From Bacillus sp. SORGH_AS_0510 (lineage in GTDB: Bacteria; Bacillota; Bacilli; Bacillales; Cytobacillaceae), in the NCBI RefSeq assembly GCF_030818775.1, contig NZ_JAUTAU010000001.1:1368001-1432000 (forward strand): a stretch of 64,000 nt of DNA, read 5' to 3'. Both the position numbers and the translations under genes were made by a program. Shown one piece after another: positions 1 to 9,104 of the stretch. The first letter of the stretch is position 1. Each line of letters starts with the position of its first letter. Under the pieces are notes generated by a model that worked only from the letters and a program-made list of their open reading frames with translations, did no database searches and had not been told where the DNA came from.

Positions 1-12
1 TTAAATACAATT

Positions 13-42
13 AAAAAAGGCGCCGAAATGGCGCCTTTTTTT
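13..42. terminator. Bidirectional intrinsic terminator
   Basis: A GGCGCC...GGCGCC stem with a 5-nt loop is flanked by an A-run and a T-run, so it can work on either strand. It lies downstream of yumC (minus strand), beyond an intervening repeat, and of whatever plus-strand gene precedes the window. Confidence 0.75.
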
Positions 43-56
43 ACAAAATAATAAAA

Positions 57-192
57 TTCAACTATGAGAATTGTCCAGCTTCAGCGCCTAGCCCCTCGGG
101 TCAAATAACCATCGGCAAGTAAAGTCAAAGAGCGACTTTTCTTGCCGAAGAACATTTGCCTGTCGGGGCTGACCAAGGCGCTTGCGCTTTTC
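57..192. repeat. Dispersed hairpin repeat A, copy 1
   Basis: About 136 bp, shared with 3810-4017 and 10376-10512. It starts near GAGAATTGTCCAGC and ends with GCGCTTGCGCTTTTC. The middle is a long inverted repeat around AACCATCGGCAAG and CTTGCCGAAGAAC, and the outer arms GCGCCTAGCCCC and GGGGCTGACCAAGGCGC can also pair. The element ends exactly at the yumC stop codon. No coding function is apparent. Confidence 0.8.
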
Positions 193-1191
193 TTATTGTT
201 TAAACATAGAAGAGCTGTGTAATGGCTGTGCTTTTGCCTTTGGATCAATGTATGTTTTTGCATTGTTTACGGCTGTTGGTGCTTCACCAAAACCACAAGC
301 AATTAACTTCACTTTTCCATCATACGTACAAATATCTCCAGCTGCATAAATACCTGGGACATTGGTTTCCATTTTGGAATTGACTACGATTGAATTCTTC
401 TCAATTTCAAGACCCCATTCCTTAATCGGTCCAAGGGAAGAAACGAATCCATAGTTACAGATAACAGCATCTACATCAAGGATTTCTTTTGCTTCGCCGT
501 TAACAGAAGAAAGAACGACTTGTTTAATTCCATTATCATCCCCGATTAATTCGGCAGGTACAAATGGAGTTTTTACATCCACTTTGGAATTATATAGGTT
601 TTCTACGCTATGTTCATGGGCACGGAATTTATCACGACGGTGAACAATCGTTACCTTTTCAGCAATCGGCTCAAGCATTAATGCCCAGTCAACTGCGGAA
701 TCTCCGCCTCCGAAGACCACTACCTTTTGACCTGCAAATTGATTTAAATCTTCGATGAAGTAATATAGATTTTTGTGTTCATATTGTTGTGCACTTTCTA
801 ATTCCAGACGGCGCGGTTGGAATGCTCCATTTCCTGCCGTGATAATAACGGTCTTAGAGTAGTGTACTTCTTTATTAGTTGTTAATTTAAATGTACCATC
901 TTCTAGTTTTTCTAACTTCTCAACAGATTGTTCAAGAGCAATGGCTTGATCAAACTTAGCCATTTGTTCTTTTAAGTTGTTGATTAATTCTTGAGCACGG
1001 ACTTTAGGGAATCCAGCTACATCGTAAATATATTTTTCCGGATAAAGAGCCGATAATTGACCTCCAAGTTGCGGTAAGCTTTCAATGATCTTCACTGATG
1101 CTTGTCTCATTCCGCCGTAAAAGGCAGTAAATAGACCAACAGGGCCTCCTCCGATTATGGTAATATCATAAACTGTTTGATTTTCTTGCAC
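193..1191 (-). CDS. yumC: Ferredoxin--NADP(+) reductase (YumC type)
   Basis: A cytosolic FAD enzyme that moves electrons between NADPH and ferredoxin or flavodoxin; it belongs to the thioredoxin-reductase-like FNR class that lacks the CxxC pair. An FAD-binding GGGPVG motif lies at residues 14-19, an NADP-site GGGDSAVDW near residue 165, and the C-terminal FAD contact AGDICTYDG near residue 285. The body is almost collinear with B. subtilis YumC (332 aa here). The start is taken as GTG at 1191, seven bases after a GGGGGG ribosome site; a TTG five codons upstream would overlap that site. It is divergent from yumB across a 450-bp gap. Confidence 0.93.
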   Translation of the reverse strand: MQENQTVYDITIIGGGPVGLFTAFYGGMRQASVKIIESLPQLGGQLSALYPEKYIYDVAGFPKVRAQELINNLKEQMAKFDQAIALEQSVEKLEKLEDGTFKLTTNKEVHYSKTVIITAGNGAFQPRRLELESAQQYEHKNLYYFIEDLNQFAGQKVVVFGGGDSAVDWALMLEPIAEKVTIVHRRDKFRAHEHSVENLYNSKVDVKTPFVPAELIGDDNGIKQVVLSSVNGEAKEILDVDAVICNYGFVSSLGPIKEWGLEIEKNSIVVNSKMETNVPGIYAAGDICTYDGKVKLIACGFGEAPTAVNNAKTYIDPKAKAQPLHSSSMFKQ

Positions 1192-1519
1192 TCCGTATCC
1201 CCCCAACTAGTAGTAACAAACTCCACTCACTATAATATCATAAAACTAGGGAATCCTCACAACTTTCTACCAATTTAAACAATAAGTTATTAGTAATAAA
1301 ATAGTGTAATTTATAATATTCTTAAGGTAAATAATTTAAAAATCCGCTTGAAAATAGTGTTAAAGTAGCATAAGATGTATTGTGGATATATTGTTAAGAA
1401 TTTGTGACGAAAAACGCACATTTATGTGAATGATGTAACAAGTTTTATTATTCTGTCAATTTTTATTAATCTTTTCACTTCTTTGTGCTAATCAGTTTGA
1501 TCTTTTTCTTTGAAACCAT

Positions 1520-1537
1520 TCGTGAATAATATCACAA
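1520..1537. promoter_or_regulatory. Putative Rex operator upstream of yumB
   Basis: Read on the minus strand, the site is TTGTGATATTATTCACGA, a near match to the Rex consensus TTGTGAAATATTTCACAA. Rex is the NADH/NAD-sensing repressor that controls the type II NADH dehydrogenase gene in B. subtilis, and this site lies about 100 bp before an Ndh-family gene. The rest of the 1192-1639 gap is AT-rich with no other recognised element. Confidence 0.5.
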
Positions 1538-1639
1538 ACATTTTTGTATAAAACAAAATAAAAATGGCCTTAGCAGTGGAAGATAAGAAAAAGAGAAATT
1601 TATTCAAAAATATTATTATAAAAGGTGGAAGTGATCACT

Positions 1640-2857
1640 TTGAGAAAGCCTAAAATCGTTATTATCGGTGCTGGTTACGGCGGACTTATGACAACAGTTC
1701 GTTTACAAAAGTTAATCGGTGTAAATGAAGCAGATATCGTATTAATAAATAAGAACGACTACCATTATGAAACAACTTGGTTACACGAGGCTTCTGCTGG
1801 TACGCTGCATCATGATCGTGTTCGTTATGATATTAGAGATGTAATTGATCGTAGCAAGGTTGATTTTGTTCAAGATACAGTGGTTGAAATCAACAGAGAA
1901 GAGAAGAAGGTAATTTTAGATAAAGGTGAAGTCGATTATGACTACCTTGTGATTGCATTAGGTGGAGAGCCTGAAACATTCGGAATCAAAGGCTTAAAGG
2001 AATATGCTTTCGGTATTACAAATGTGAATTCTTCTCGTCAATTACGTGAGCATATTGAATATCAATTTGCAACATACAATATGGAAGAAGAGAAGCAAGA
2101 TAATCGTTTATCCATTGTAGTTGGCGGTGCAGGATTTACAGGTATCGAATTCTTAGGTGAGTTAACTAATCGAATTCCTGAATTATGTCATGAATACGAT
2201 GTTGATTTCCATAAGGTAAAGATTATCTGTGTAGAAGCTGCTCCAACAGTTTTACCAGGATTTGATCCTGAGCTTGTGAATTATGCGGTTTCCCAATTAG
2301 AGCGTAAAGGCGTTGAATTCTTAATTGGAACGGCAATCAAAGAAGCAACTCCTGATGGTATCATTGTAGCTAAAGGAGAAGAGGAGCCTCGCGAAATTAA
2401 GGCTGGCACTGTGGTTTGGGCAGCTGGTGTTCGTGGTAACTCTATTATCGAAAAGTCTGGCTTCGAAGCTATGAGAGGCCGTGTAAAGGTACAACCTGAT
2501 TTACGTGCACCAGGACATGACGACGTATTCATCGTTGGTGACAGCTCACTTGTCATCAATGAAGAAATCAACCGTCCATACCCACCCACGGCACAAATCG
2601 CTATGCAGCAGGGTGAAGTAGTTGCTCGTAACATTGCGGCATTAGTTCGCAACAAGTCTGAACTAGAATCATTTACTTTTGACAATAAAGGGACAGTTTG
2701 TTCTCTTGGCGAAGATGATGCAATTGGTGTTGTATTCGGTAAGAAGATTACTGGTGCTAAAGCTTCCTTCATGAAAAAAGTAATCGATAATCGCTCACTT
2801 TATATGATCGGTGGAGCAGGTCTTGTATTGAAAAAAGGTAAATTTAACGTATTCTAA
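1640..2857 (+). CDS. yumB: Type II NADH dehydrogenase-like FAD oxidoreductase (YumB)
   Basis: A peripheral membrane flavoprotein of the NDH-2 family that passes electrons from NAD(P)H to the quinone pool without pumping protons. It has an N-terminal FAD motif GAGYGG at residues 9-14, an NADH-site GGAGFTGIE near residue 165, and FIVGD plus [15 protein letters not shown] in the C-terminal FAD region. Sequence and length match B. subtilis YumB rather than Ndh/YjlD. I chose TTG 1640 because the protein then begins MRKPKIV like its homologue, with AAAGGTGG upstream; GTG 1625 and GTG 1631 are alternatives. A terminator follows and a possible Rex site precedes. Confidence 0.9.
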   Translation: MRKPKIVIIGAGYGGLMTTVRLQKLIGVNEADIVLINKNDYHYETTWLHEASAGTLHHDRVRYDIRDVIDRSKVDFVQDTVVEINREEKKVILDKGEVDYDYLVIALGGEPETFGIKGLKEYAFGITNVNSSRQLREHIEYQFATYNMEEEKQDNRLSIVVGGAGFTGIEFLGELTNRIPELCHEYDVDFHKVKIICVEAAPTVLPGFDPELVNYAVSQLERKGVEFLIGTAIKEATPDGIIVAKGEEEPREIKAGTVVWAAGVRGNSIIEKSGFEAMRGRVKVQPDLRAPGHDDVFIVGDSSLVINEEINRPYPPTAQIAMQQGEVVARNIAALVRNKSELESFTFDNKGTVCSLGEDDAIGVVFGKKITGAKASFMKKVIDNRSLYMIGGAGLVLKKGKFNVF

Positions 2858-2873
2858 AAATATATGTTGTTGG

Positions 2874-2904
2874 AAAAGGACAGAGAATCTTCTGTCCTTT
2901 TTTT
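2874..2904 (+). terminator. Intrinsic terminator after yumB
   Basis: The stem AAAGGACAGA / TCTGTCCTTT has a 6-nt loop and is followed by a T-run. Confidence 0.85.
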
Positions 2905-2942
2905 GATATATTAGAGGAAAGATGTTTGCTAGGAGTGTTGGT

Positions 2943-3437
2943 ATGAGCAGTCGTGAAAAACGAGGTAAGGTGTGGTTAGCTGTATCAGGCATCGTTAAAT
3001 CATCCGAAGGACAATGGCTTGTAGTCAAGAAGAGATATGGGGGATTAAAAGGACAGTGGTCCCTGCCTGCCGGGTTTGTTGAGGAGGGAGAAACGGCCGA
3101 CGAAGCTGTGGTTAGGGAAGTGAAGGAAGAGACCGGGCTTACTTGTACGGTTAAAGGGTTAATTGGATTAAGAACAGGTGTAATAAAAGAAGAGATTAGT
3201 GATAATATGCTTGTATTCGTGCTTGAACCTCTGGAAGTTACAGAAAGAATCATTCATCAGGAAAATGAATTATATGAGGCAAGATTTATGGATCCAAAAG
3301 AGCTTCTTGATGAAAAGGATGCATCTATCCTTTTACACTATCTAATCGAACAAAATGAGCATAGCAGTAAGCCTGGCATTGATGGTCTGAATCCAGGAGA
3401 TCAATTTGGTTATTCAGCTTATAAATTATTTTTGTAA
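2943..3437 (+). CDS. NUDIX hydrolase
   Basis: A NUDIX fold pyrophosphohydrolase of unknown substrate (nucleoside diphosphate-X type). The Nudix box is visible as [20 protein letters not shown], residues about 43-62, including the catalytic REVKEE glutamates that bind Mg2+. The protein has 164 aa from ATG 2943, which sits 5 bases after AGGAGTG; an ATG 21 bases upstream has almost no spacing from its own purine run and is less likely. It is monocistronic and lies between the yumB terminator and yuiA. No specificity motif was recognised, so the substrate remains open. Confidence 0.85.
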   Translation: MSSREKRGKVWLAVSGIVKSSEGQWLVVKKRYGGLKGQWSLPAGFVEEGETADEAVVREVKEETGLTCTVKGLIGLRTGVIKEEISDNMLVFVLEPLEVTERIIHQENELYEARFMDPKELLDEKDASILLHYLIEQNEHSSKPGIDGLNPGDQFGYSAYKLFL

Positions 3438-3594
3438 TTTTTTGAAAATTTAAGTAACGCTTAGAAAATGAAAGAAAACTTTCGATGTATCCGTTTTCTT
3501 TTCCGAATTTGGTTCAATTCCGCTCTTTTCTTTTTTCTAGTTCCTTGTTATATTATCAGAAAATTAAGTAAATAATTTAAAGGGGATGATCAAG

Positions 3595-3720
3595 ATGACA
3601 GTGAAGAGCTTGGATACAAAAAAGTGTGAGTATTGTTCGGGTTATGGATATTTTCAGCTTCTACTTGGTGGGTCGGAAACTTGCAGTTGTTGCGGAGGAT
3701 CTGGAAAGAAAAAAGAATAG
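3595..3720 (+). CDS. yuiA: YuiA family small zinc-finger-like protein
   Basis: A 41-aa protein with two CxxC-type knuckles, CEYC near residue 11 and CSCC-GG-SG near residue 31, separated by YFQLLLGGSETC, a layout like half of a DnaJ zinc domain. It matches what I recall of B. subtilis YuiA, and synteny supports this because yuiB, yuiC and the pepA gene follow in the same order as in B. subtilis. AAAGGGGATG lies just upstream of the ATG. The function of YuiA is not known; metal binding is inferred from the cysteines. Confidence 0.8.
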   Translation: MTVKSLDTKKCEYCSGYGYFQLLLGGSETCSCCGGSGKKKE

Positions 3721-3755
3721 GGTACTAGGTGAATTTAAATAGAATGCTCTACATT

Positions 3756-3788
3756 GCTTCTTCGGATCGTTTCGAAGAGCTTTTTTTT
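3756..3788 (+). terminator. Intrinsic terminator after yuiA
   Basis: A CTTCG / CGAAG-centred hairpin (GCTTCTTCGG...CGAAGAGC) is followed by eight T residues. Confidence 0.75.
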
Positions 3789-3809
3789 GTACTAATAGAA
3801 AGTATAAAA

Positions 3810-4017
3810 TTCGACTTCGAGAATTGTCTAGCTCCAGCGCCTAGCCAGTTTTCATCCTGAATAATCTCCTTGAGTATCTTGTACCAATCATGGCTTGATA
3901 AAGCGATGATTGGTACAGCTCGGGTCAAATAACCTTCGGCAAGAAAAGTCCAAAGGCGGACTTTTCTTGCCGAAGGTTATTTGCCTGTCGGGGCTGACCA
4001 AGGCGCTTATACTTTTC
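3810..4017. repeat. Dispersed hairpin repeat A, copy 2, with nested insertion
   Basis: This copy has a perfect long inverted repeat: AAATAACCTTCGGCAAG through GACTTTTC pairs back with CTTGCCGAAGGTTATTT. About 70 bp are inserted in the left arm (roughly 3847-3917). The insert ends in its own perfect 12-bp hairpin, TGTACCAATCAT at 3880-3891 and ATGATTGGTACA at 3906-3917. The other two copies lack this insert. Confidence 0.8.
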
Positions 4018-4085
4018 GATTTTTATTGACTCCCTTTTAGACATTCAGTACACTAAAAGTTGATGTATAAAGGGAGGAATCTCGG

Positions 4086-4409
4086 ATGCAAATGAGCATT
4101 GTTGTGTTAATCATATCGATTGTGCTATTTTTTGTCTTATTTTTTGGAATTGGTTTTATTCTAAATATGCTACTAAGAATGTCATGGGTAATGGCACTAG
4201 TGTACCCTGTTGTGGCAATTTTAATTGTAGATAAAGTCCCATTTGTTGAATATTTTACTAACAGTAAAGTTGCCTTCCAAGAACTAGGACATAAATTCAG
4301 TTCTTTAGCCACTGCAGATATTCTTATCCTTGTAAGCGGACTTGCAGGAGCCATTGCTGCAGGCTTCACCATCAAACTACTACGTAAAAATGGTTACCAA
4401 ATGTTCTAA
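4086..4409 (+). CDS. yuiB: YuiB family membrane protein
   Basis: A 107-aa integral membrane protein. It has a hydrophobic segment at residues 4-30, a second at about 35-48 and a third near residues 77-97, ending in a short basic tail (KLLRKNGYQMF). It corresponds to B. subtilis YuiB by position between yuiA and yuiC and by its N-terminal sequence pattern. The function is unknown. AGGGAGGAAT lies about seven bases before the ATG. Its own terminator overlaps the stop codon region, so it is probably transcribed alone or with yuiA readthrough. Confidence 0.78.
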   Translation: MQMSIVVLIISIVLFFVLFFGIGFILNMLLRMSWVMALVYPVVAILIVDKVPFVEYFTNSKVAFQELGHKFSSLATADILILVSGLAGAIAAGFTIKLLRKNGYQMF

Positions 4410-4442
4410 GACTTTTTACCAAAAGGTAAAGAGTCTTTTTTA
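4409..4442 (+). terminator. Intrinsic terminator after yuiB
   Basis: AGACTTTTTACC and GGTAAAGAGTCT form a stem around AAAA, followed by T residues. Confidence 0.75.
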
Positions 4443-4465
4443 ATGCAGAAAATGTGTTTTGACAA

Positions 4466-4596
4466 CTGTTGATTGGAGCGGAAGGAGCGAAGACTCCTGT
4501 GGGAGTGCGGGTCAGGGGAGACCCAGCAGGCGTTAGCGCCGAGGAGGCTCGCCGAAACGCCCACGAACCACTCGCGCCTGGAGCGGAAATCAACAG
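4466..4596 (+). mobile_element. MITE-like repeat B, copy 1 (core only)
   Basis: The core runs from CTGTTGATTGGAGCGGAAG to GGAGCGGAAATCAACAG, the inverted ends of the repeat B core. The outer GGCTCTGTTAAA termini seen in other copies are not recognisable here, so this copy looks old or truncated. It lies between yuiB and yuiC. Confidence 0.75.
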
Positions 4597-4694
4597 ACCA
4601 TTATTAAAAACGCCTTTTGGCAAAAATTCTCACTCCTTTTTTGAATAATTCCCTTCAGCTTGGGAATGAATATTTTGGAGGAGTGAAAATTTTA

Positions 4695-5306
4695 ATGAAT
4701 AAAACAAAAAATTGGATTAAACGCTTTGCTCTTGGATGTCTTTTCTTGATGGCATTATTAGCAACCTTTCAATCCATTTCCGGCGTAAATGCAAAAACAC
4801 TTATTACTCAATTTGCGTCTGAGCTTTCAACAACTGTAACTGCTTCAAACACGACGTCGCCATCGCTAGAAGATGCTTTTGATTGGTCAAAGTATCCTAA
4901 ATATACAGTTACTGCTACTGGTTATACAGCAGGCATCGAATCAACTGGTAAAACAAAAGGGCACCCTGAGTATGGAATTACATATTCCGGAGTAAAAGTA
5001 AAACGTGATTTGTTTTCCACTGTGGCTGCTGATTTAAACGTTTTCCCTATTGGAACGGTCCTTTTTATTCCAGGCTATGGATATGGTGTAGTTGCGGATA
5101 AAGGAGGAGCCATTAAAGGGAACGAGCTGGACCTTTATTACGAAACAGTTGAAGATGTTTATAACAAATGGGGCAAAAAACAGGTCGACGTATATGTAGT
5201 TCAAAAAGGAGATGGCAAACTAACTGAGGAGCAATTACAGGCATTAAATGAAGATAAGGCTCTGCAGGTTTTTCGCCAACAGTATATAAGTTCTGAGAAA
5301 AGGTAA
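4695..5306 (+). CDS. yuiC: 3D-domain cell-wall protein (YuiC type)
   Basis: A secreted or membrane-anchored protein of 203 aa. Residues 1-35 are a basic N-terminus plus hydrophobic stretch ending at GVNAKT, a likely signal peptide or anchor. Residues about 75-175 form a 3D domain named for its three aspartates, with a [17 protein letters not shown] segment. This fold, related to MltA lytic transglycosylases, is found in Firmicute stationary-phase and spore-germination wall hydrolases; B. subtilis YuiC is a transglycosylase of this kind. The start is ATG 4695, 11 bases after GGAGGAG. A terminator follows. Confidence 0.85.
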   Translation: MNKTKNWIKRFALGCLFLMALLATFQSISGVNAKTLITQFASELSTTVTASNTTSPSLEDAFDWSKYPKYTVTATGYTAGIESTGKTKGHPEYGITYSGVKVKRDLFSTVAADLNVFPIGTVLFIPGYGYGVVADKGGAIKGNELDLYYETVEDVYNKWGKKQVDVYVVQKGDGKLTEEQLQALNEDKALQVFRQQYISSEKR

Positions 5307-5336
5307 AAGCAGGCCGTGTGCCTGTTTTTTTTTTTT
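5306..5336 (+). terminator. Intrinsic terminator after yuiC
   Basis: GCAGGC / GCCTG hairpin followed by a run of more than ten T residues. Confidence 0.8.
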
Positions 5337-5419
5337 CGCTAAGAATAATAATTAGTTAGTCGAAATAATAAAACGTTTTCGTTATAATTAAATGGAATAC
5401 ACGGAGGTGAAGCAGGAGT

Positions 5420-6928
5420 ATGTTTTACGTAAAAACAGAACTAGATTTATCAACAGAACATGAAGGGTTGGTTATCGGTCTTTTCGATAAACCGGAGAAA
5501 TTTACAGGTTCATTAACTTTACTAGATGAGAAGTTTGATGGACATCTTACAGAGCTCGTAAAGAACGGTGACCTTTCTGCAAAATTAAAAAATGTGACGA
5601 AAGTACATAGTTTTGGCAAAATTGCAGCGAAACGCATTTGGTTTGTTGGTTTAGGAAAAGAAAAAGAGGTAACCTTTGAAAAGATGAAAACAGCATTTGG
5701 TAAGCTTTTTAAAGAGATTAAAGCCAACAAGCTTGTTGAAACCGCCATTTACTTAGATTCTTTTACTACAGAAAAAGTAGACGGTTTAGATGCAGCCCAT
5801 GCTTTAAGTGAGGCGTTTGCGTTGTCTACCTACGATTTTGCAGGCTATAAGCAAAAGTCGAATGAACCAGAGAAAAAATTAGAGAATATATCTGTTTATT
5901 GTACAACAAATGATCCAGAGGATGTTCAGGCATCCTTGAATGTTGGGTATGCTTTTGGAAAAGGTACAAACTCAGCAAGATCACTTGTGAACACACCAGG
6001 CAATTTACTTACAGCAACGGATTTGGCCAACTATGCTAATGAACTTGCAGCTAAATATGAATTCGAAGTGGAAATTTTAGATAAAGATGAAATAGAAAAG
6101 CTCGGTATGGGTGCGTTTCTTGCAGTGAATCAGGGGTCTACCGAACCGCCGAAAATGATTGTTTTAAAATATCAAGGAAAAGACGAATGGAAAGATGTTA
6201 TTGGTTTAGTTGGTAAAGGCATTACCTTTGACACAGGTGGGTATTCCATAAAAACCAAAGCCGGTATTGTAGGAATGAAAACGGACATGGGAGGGGCAGC
6301 AGCTGTCCTTGGTGCCATGGAGATTATCGGAGAGATTAGACCGGAGCAAAACGTAGTAGCTGTTATTCCATCAACGGATAATATGATTAGTGGCGGAGCG
6401 TTTAAGCCAGACGATGTCATTACCTCTATGAGTGGAAAAACGATTGAGGTGCTCAATACAGACGCTGAAGGTCGTCTTGTATTGGCGGACGCAGTGACAT
6501 ATGCAAAGCATCATGGGGCTGAATATCTAGTCGATGTTGCAACCTTAACAGGAGGGGTTATCACTGCACTAGGGCTGCATACAACCGGTGCAATGACGAA
6601 CCATGAGGGATTGTATGAGCAAGTGTTGGAAGCATCAATGGAAGCGGGAGAACAAATGTGGCAATTGCCATTATTTGAAACAGAAATTGAACGGGTAAGA
6701 AACAGCAAGGTAGCTGATTTAAATAACTCACCAGGTAGTGAGGGCCATGCGCTAGTGGCTGGTGCGTTTATTGGTGAGTTTGCTGAAGGAACTCCTTGGG
6801 TACACCTTGACATTGCCGGAACAGCTACATCCTCAAAAGCCTATGACTTAGGACCTTCAGGGGCAACAGGAGTTATGTCTCGTACGCTAGCCTTATTTGT
6901 CGAACGGTTCGAACCAATCGGAAAATAG
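5420..6928 (+). CDS. pepA: Leucyl aminopeptidase, M17 family
   Basis: A cytosolic hexameric metallo-aminopeptidase that removes N-terminal residues from peptides using two metal ions. The N-terminal domain (about 1-170) is variable; the C-terminal catalytic domain holds [10 protein letters not shown] with the following KTKAG and MKTDMGGAA segments (metal and catalytic Lys region, near residues 260-295) and the family signature [12 protein letters not shown] near residue 342, with its catalytic Arg. The length of 502 aa is typical. It begins at ATG 5420 after GGAGGTGAAGCAGGAGT. It follows yuiC as in B. subtilis, where it is called YuiE. Confidence 0.95.
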   Translation: MFYVKTELDLSTEHEGLVIGLFDKPEKFTGSLTLLDEKFDGHLTELVKNGDLSAKLKNVTKVHSFGKIAAKRIWFVGLGKEKEVTFEKMKTAFGKLFKEIKANKLVETAIYLDSFTTEKVDGLDAAHALSEAFALSTYDFAGYKQKSNEPEKKLENISVYCTTNDPEDVQASLNVGYAFGKGTNSARSLVNTPGNLLTATDLANYANELAAKYEFEVEILDKDEIEKLGMGAFLAVNQGSTEPPKMIVLKYQGKDEWKDVIGLVGKGITFDTGGYSIKTKAGIVGMKTDMGGAAAVLGAMEIIGEIRPEQNVVAVIPSTDNMISGGAFKPDDVITSMSGKTIEVLNTDAEGRLVLADAVTYAKHHGAEYLVDVATLTGGVITALGLHTTGAMTNHEGLYEQVLEASMEAGEQMWQLPLFETEIERVRNSKVADLNNSPGSEGHALVAGAFIGEFAEGTPWVHLDIAGTATSSKAYDLGPSGATGVMSRTLALFVERFEPIGK

Positions 6929-7029
6929 AACATACAGGGCTAAACAGGCGGTTTCGCCCACTCCAAACCTCATCTATTTGCATATGCAATAGTGTAGGCA
7001 AGTATAGATGAAAAAGGAGGTAATGCGGC

Positions 7030-7251
7030 ATGTACGCTTATCGAAGCCCGTACCCTGTACAGGATCAACGATTTATTGGATTTGGTTTTGGATTGCCATT
7101 AGCAATTGGCGGACTTAGCTTTTTAGGTGGGTTACTTGGAGGCGGATTGGGAGCTTCTTTTGCAGCTCGGCCATTTTACGGCTACCCATATCCACCATTT
7201 GGCTATCCACCAATGGGCTATCCACCAATGGGATATCCAGGTTATTATTAA
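7030..7251 (+). CDS. Small Gly/Pro/Tyr-rich protein
   Basis: A 73-aa protein not assigned to a family. Residues 15-45 form a hydrophobic, glycine-rich stretch (GFGFGLPLAIGG...GGLGAS) that could insert in a membrane or self-associate. Residues 48-73 are a repetitive tail of YPP, GYPPMG and GYPGYY units. Such composition is common in Bacillus spore-coat and small surface proteins, but that role is only a suggestion. AAAAAGGAGGTAA nine bases before the ATG and a following terminator support a real gene. Compare the Gly/Met/Gln-rich gene at 11260. Confidence 0.7.
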   Translation: MYAYRSPYPVQDQRFIGFGFGLPLAIGGLSFLGGLLGGGLGASFAARPFYGYPYPPFGYPPMGYPPMGYPGYY

Positions 7252-7261
7252 AAAACAGGTT

Positions 7262-7287
7262 AAAAACAGCTCTAGGGGCTGTTTTTT
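7262..7287 (+). terminator. Intrinsic terminator
   Basis: AAACAG / CTGTTT stem followed by a T-run, just after the Gly/Pro-rich gene. Confidence 0.75.
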
Positions 7288-7374
7288 TCATTTAGGCACT
7301 TGTTTATAAAAGGAAATAATTAAGAAATGCAGAATAGGTTAGATAGAATAGATTTACATACTGGAGGGATAAAA

Positions 7375-7758
7375 ATGATTAAGGACACATTAATTGAAGC
7401 GCTCGGAATAAATATCACACAATTAGATGCTGGGAGGGTCATTGCGACTATGCCGGTAGATGAACGAACTCGCCAACCATTTGGATTACTTCACGGTGGA
7501 GCATCTGTTGCCTTAGCCGAGACAGTTGCTAGTATCGGAGCGTATGAATTGGTTGATAAAGAAACGGAAGGAGTTGCTGGATTAGAAATAAACGCCAACC
7601 ATGTACGTCCAAAAACCGAAGGTATGGTTACTGCAGTAGGAACTATTCTTCATCAAGGAAAATCAACGATGGTTTGGGATATTAAAATAACTGATGAACA
7701 AGACCGTCTAATTTGTGTTTCAAGATGTACGATGGCAGTGATAAAAATTAAAAAATAG
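7375..7758 (+). CDS. yuxO: Hotdog-fold acyl-CoA thioesterase (YuxO/MenI-like)
   Basis: A 127-aa single hotdog domain of the PaaI/YuxO type, which cleaves aromatic or acyl-CoA thioesters; the closest B. subtilis relative, YuxO, is a candidate for the 1,4-dihydroxy-2-naphthoyl-CoA hydrolase of menaquinone synthesis. The signature QPFGLLHGGASVALAET at about residues 36-52 contains the catalytic glutamate, and VAGLEINANHVRP follows. The start is ATG 7375 with GGAGGG eight bases upstream; an in-frame ATG 48 bases earlier lacks a ribosome site. It is a single gene with a terminator behind it. Confidence 0.85.
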   Translation: MIKDTLIEALGINITQLDAGRVIATMPVDERTRQPFGLLHGGASVALAETVASIGAYELVDKETEGVAGLEINANHVRPKTEGMVTAVGTILHQGKSTMVWDIKITDEQDRLICVSRCTMAVIKIKK

Positions 7759-7768
7759 CGGATATGCC

Positions 7769-7797
7769 AAAAGAATGGATTTTTTCCATTCTTTTTC
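7769..7797 (+). terminator. Intrinsic terminator
   Basis: AAAGAATGGA / TCCATTCTTT stem with T-rich loop and tail, after the thioesterase gene. Confidence 0.8.
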
Positions 7798-7943
7798 TGT
7801 TTATTGTACAAAAATTTAAAAAATTTAAATTGAATTCATGATATAATCAAAGATATAAAAAAAAATAGAAAAAAAGCACAATTTTTTGTACAGGTTTCTT
7901 TATATAATGGTAGTAAGATGGAAAAGAATGGTGGTGAATAAAA

Positions 7944-8567
7944 ATGAGAACAAAAAGGCAATATTTATTTATCGATTTTGAATTTACAATGCCAGAGCGA
8001 AATATGCGTGTGAAGGACTTTTATGCAGAAATCATCGAGGTTGGAATTGTGGCTGTCGTTGATGAAGAAGTAACGGAGCAATTCTCTTCATATGTTACAC
8101 CTCATAAATTTCCTAAACTATCAGAACGCTGCAAATCATTCTTACATATTTCACAGCAGCAGGTTGACAAGGGGTTATCCATTTATGAACTTGTGAAAAA
8201 GCTAGAGGAGTTCAATAAAAATAATCATGAAACCACCATTGTAACTTGGGGAAATATGGATATGAAAGTTCTAAGGCATAATTGTTTACAGGCAGGTGTG
8301 GCGTTTCCTTTCAAGGCATCTGAATTGGATTTATCAATGGAGTATAAACGATTCTTTGGCGACCAAAATCAAACGGGCCTATGGAAAGCTGTGCAGGAGT
8401 ATGGCAAAGAGGGGACAGGCCGGCATCACCGGGCACTAGACGATGCATTGACTACCTACAATATATTCAAACTCGTGGAAAAGGATAAAAAATACTTGGA
8501 GAAACCAAAACCAACAACCATTGGGGATCGCGTTGATTTTTCAAAGCTATTAAATGAATTTGCATAA
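7944..8567 (+). CDS. kapD: KapD, KinA-pathway inhibitor with 3'-5' exonuclease fold
   Basis: A 207-aa DEDDh exonuclease-like protein. The acidic motifs are FIDFEFT at residues 9-15, a central WGNMDMKVL near residue 108 and HHRALDDALTTYNIF near residue 160. In B. subtilis KapD inhibits entry into sporulation through the KinA phosphorelay, probably via RNase activity. Length and motif spacing agree with KapD. It converges with kapB, the same pairing seen in B. subtilis although orientation differs between genomes. A GGTGGTG ribosome site precedes the ATG. Confidence 0.88.
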   Translation: MRTKRQYLFIDFEFTMPERNMRVKDFYAEIIEVGIVAVVDEEVTEQFSSYVTPHKFPKLSERCKSFLHISQQQVDKGLSIYELVKKLEEFNKNNHETTIVTWGNMDMKVLRHNCLQAGVAFPFKASELDLSMEYKRFFGDQNQTGLWKAVQEYGKEGTGRHHRALDDALTTYNIFKLVEKDKKYLEKPKPTTIGDRVDFSKLLNEFA

Positions 8568-8568
8568 A

Positions 8569-8597
8569 AGGCCAAATCATTCAAACTGATTTGGCCT
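8569..8597. terminator. Bidirectional terminator between kapD and kapB
   Basis: AGGCCAAATCA / TGATTTGGCCT is a perfect 11-bp stem between convergent genes. Confidence 0.75.
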
Positions 8598-8607
8598 AAA
8601 TTATTTT

Positions 8608-8988
8608 CTATAGCTTATAATCTTTTTCTAATGTAGCGAGAGCCTGTAAGCTCATCTCAGCCCAATCAGAGGAAGTTTCCTCAAGTTCTTTTTTCATCTT
8701 TGCGATAGCCTCTTTTAAAGATACTTGGTAATCCGGTATCTCACCTTCAAAGTGTTTAACCATCTGTTTTGGTATATTCGTTTGTTCTCTATAGGCAAGC
8801 GCACGTCGTTCATGAAAAATTATAACATCTGAATCCTTTGGATTGTGTAGATCCCCTTGCATTGGATGTTTAAGAACCCCTAATACTCGCACTAAATAAT
8901 GCTGCGGCCGAATCTCCGTTAATTCACCAACATATTTTCCGGTTTTATAAATCCCTGTAACAATATCACCAATTTGTAATTCCGCCAC
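8608..8988 (-). CDS. kapB: KapB, kinase-associated protein B
   Basis: A 126-aa protein of the KapB family, required with KinB for the second input into the sporulation phosphorelay. The N-terminal half (ELQIGDIVTGIYKTGKY...) is an SH3-like barrel, and the C-terminal half is helical and acidic. I take GTG 8988 as start, five bases after GGAGTGG. With that start there is no signal peptide or lipobox, although the family is often labelled lipoprotein; a longer upstream reading frame is hydrophobic but lacks a ribosome site. It converges with kapD. Confidence 0.85.
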   Translation of the reverse strand: MAELQIGDIVTGIYKTGKYVGELTEIRPQHYLVRVLGVLKHPMQGDLHNPKDSDVIIFHERRALAYREQTNIPKQMVKHFEGEIPDYQVSLKEAIAKMKKELEETSSDWAEMSLQALATLEKDYKL

Positions 8989-9104
8989 AATTACCACTCC
9001 AATCAACAATTGTTTCTTCCATTTTATACTGAAAAATAGTAAATTAAAAACAATGTGTGAAATATTATTCATTCGTTTAAAGTACATAATTGGAGGGAAG
9101 CTAA

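Noticed and set aside
81..263. Open frame over repeat A and the yumC 3' end
   Set aside because: It consists of repeat sequence and antisense of yumC with no ribosome site.
8989..9087. Upstream hydrophobic extension of KapB as lipoprotein signal
   Set aside because: There is no lipobox Cys and no ribosome site; GTG 8988 has a good one.
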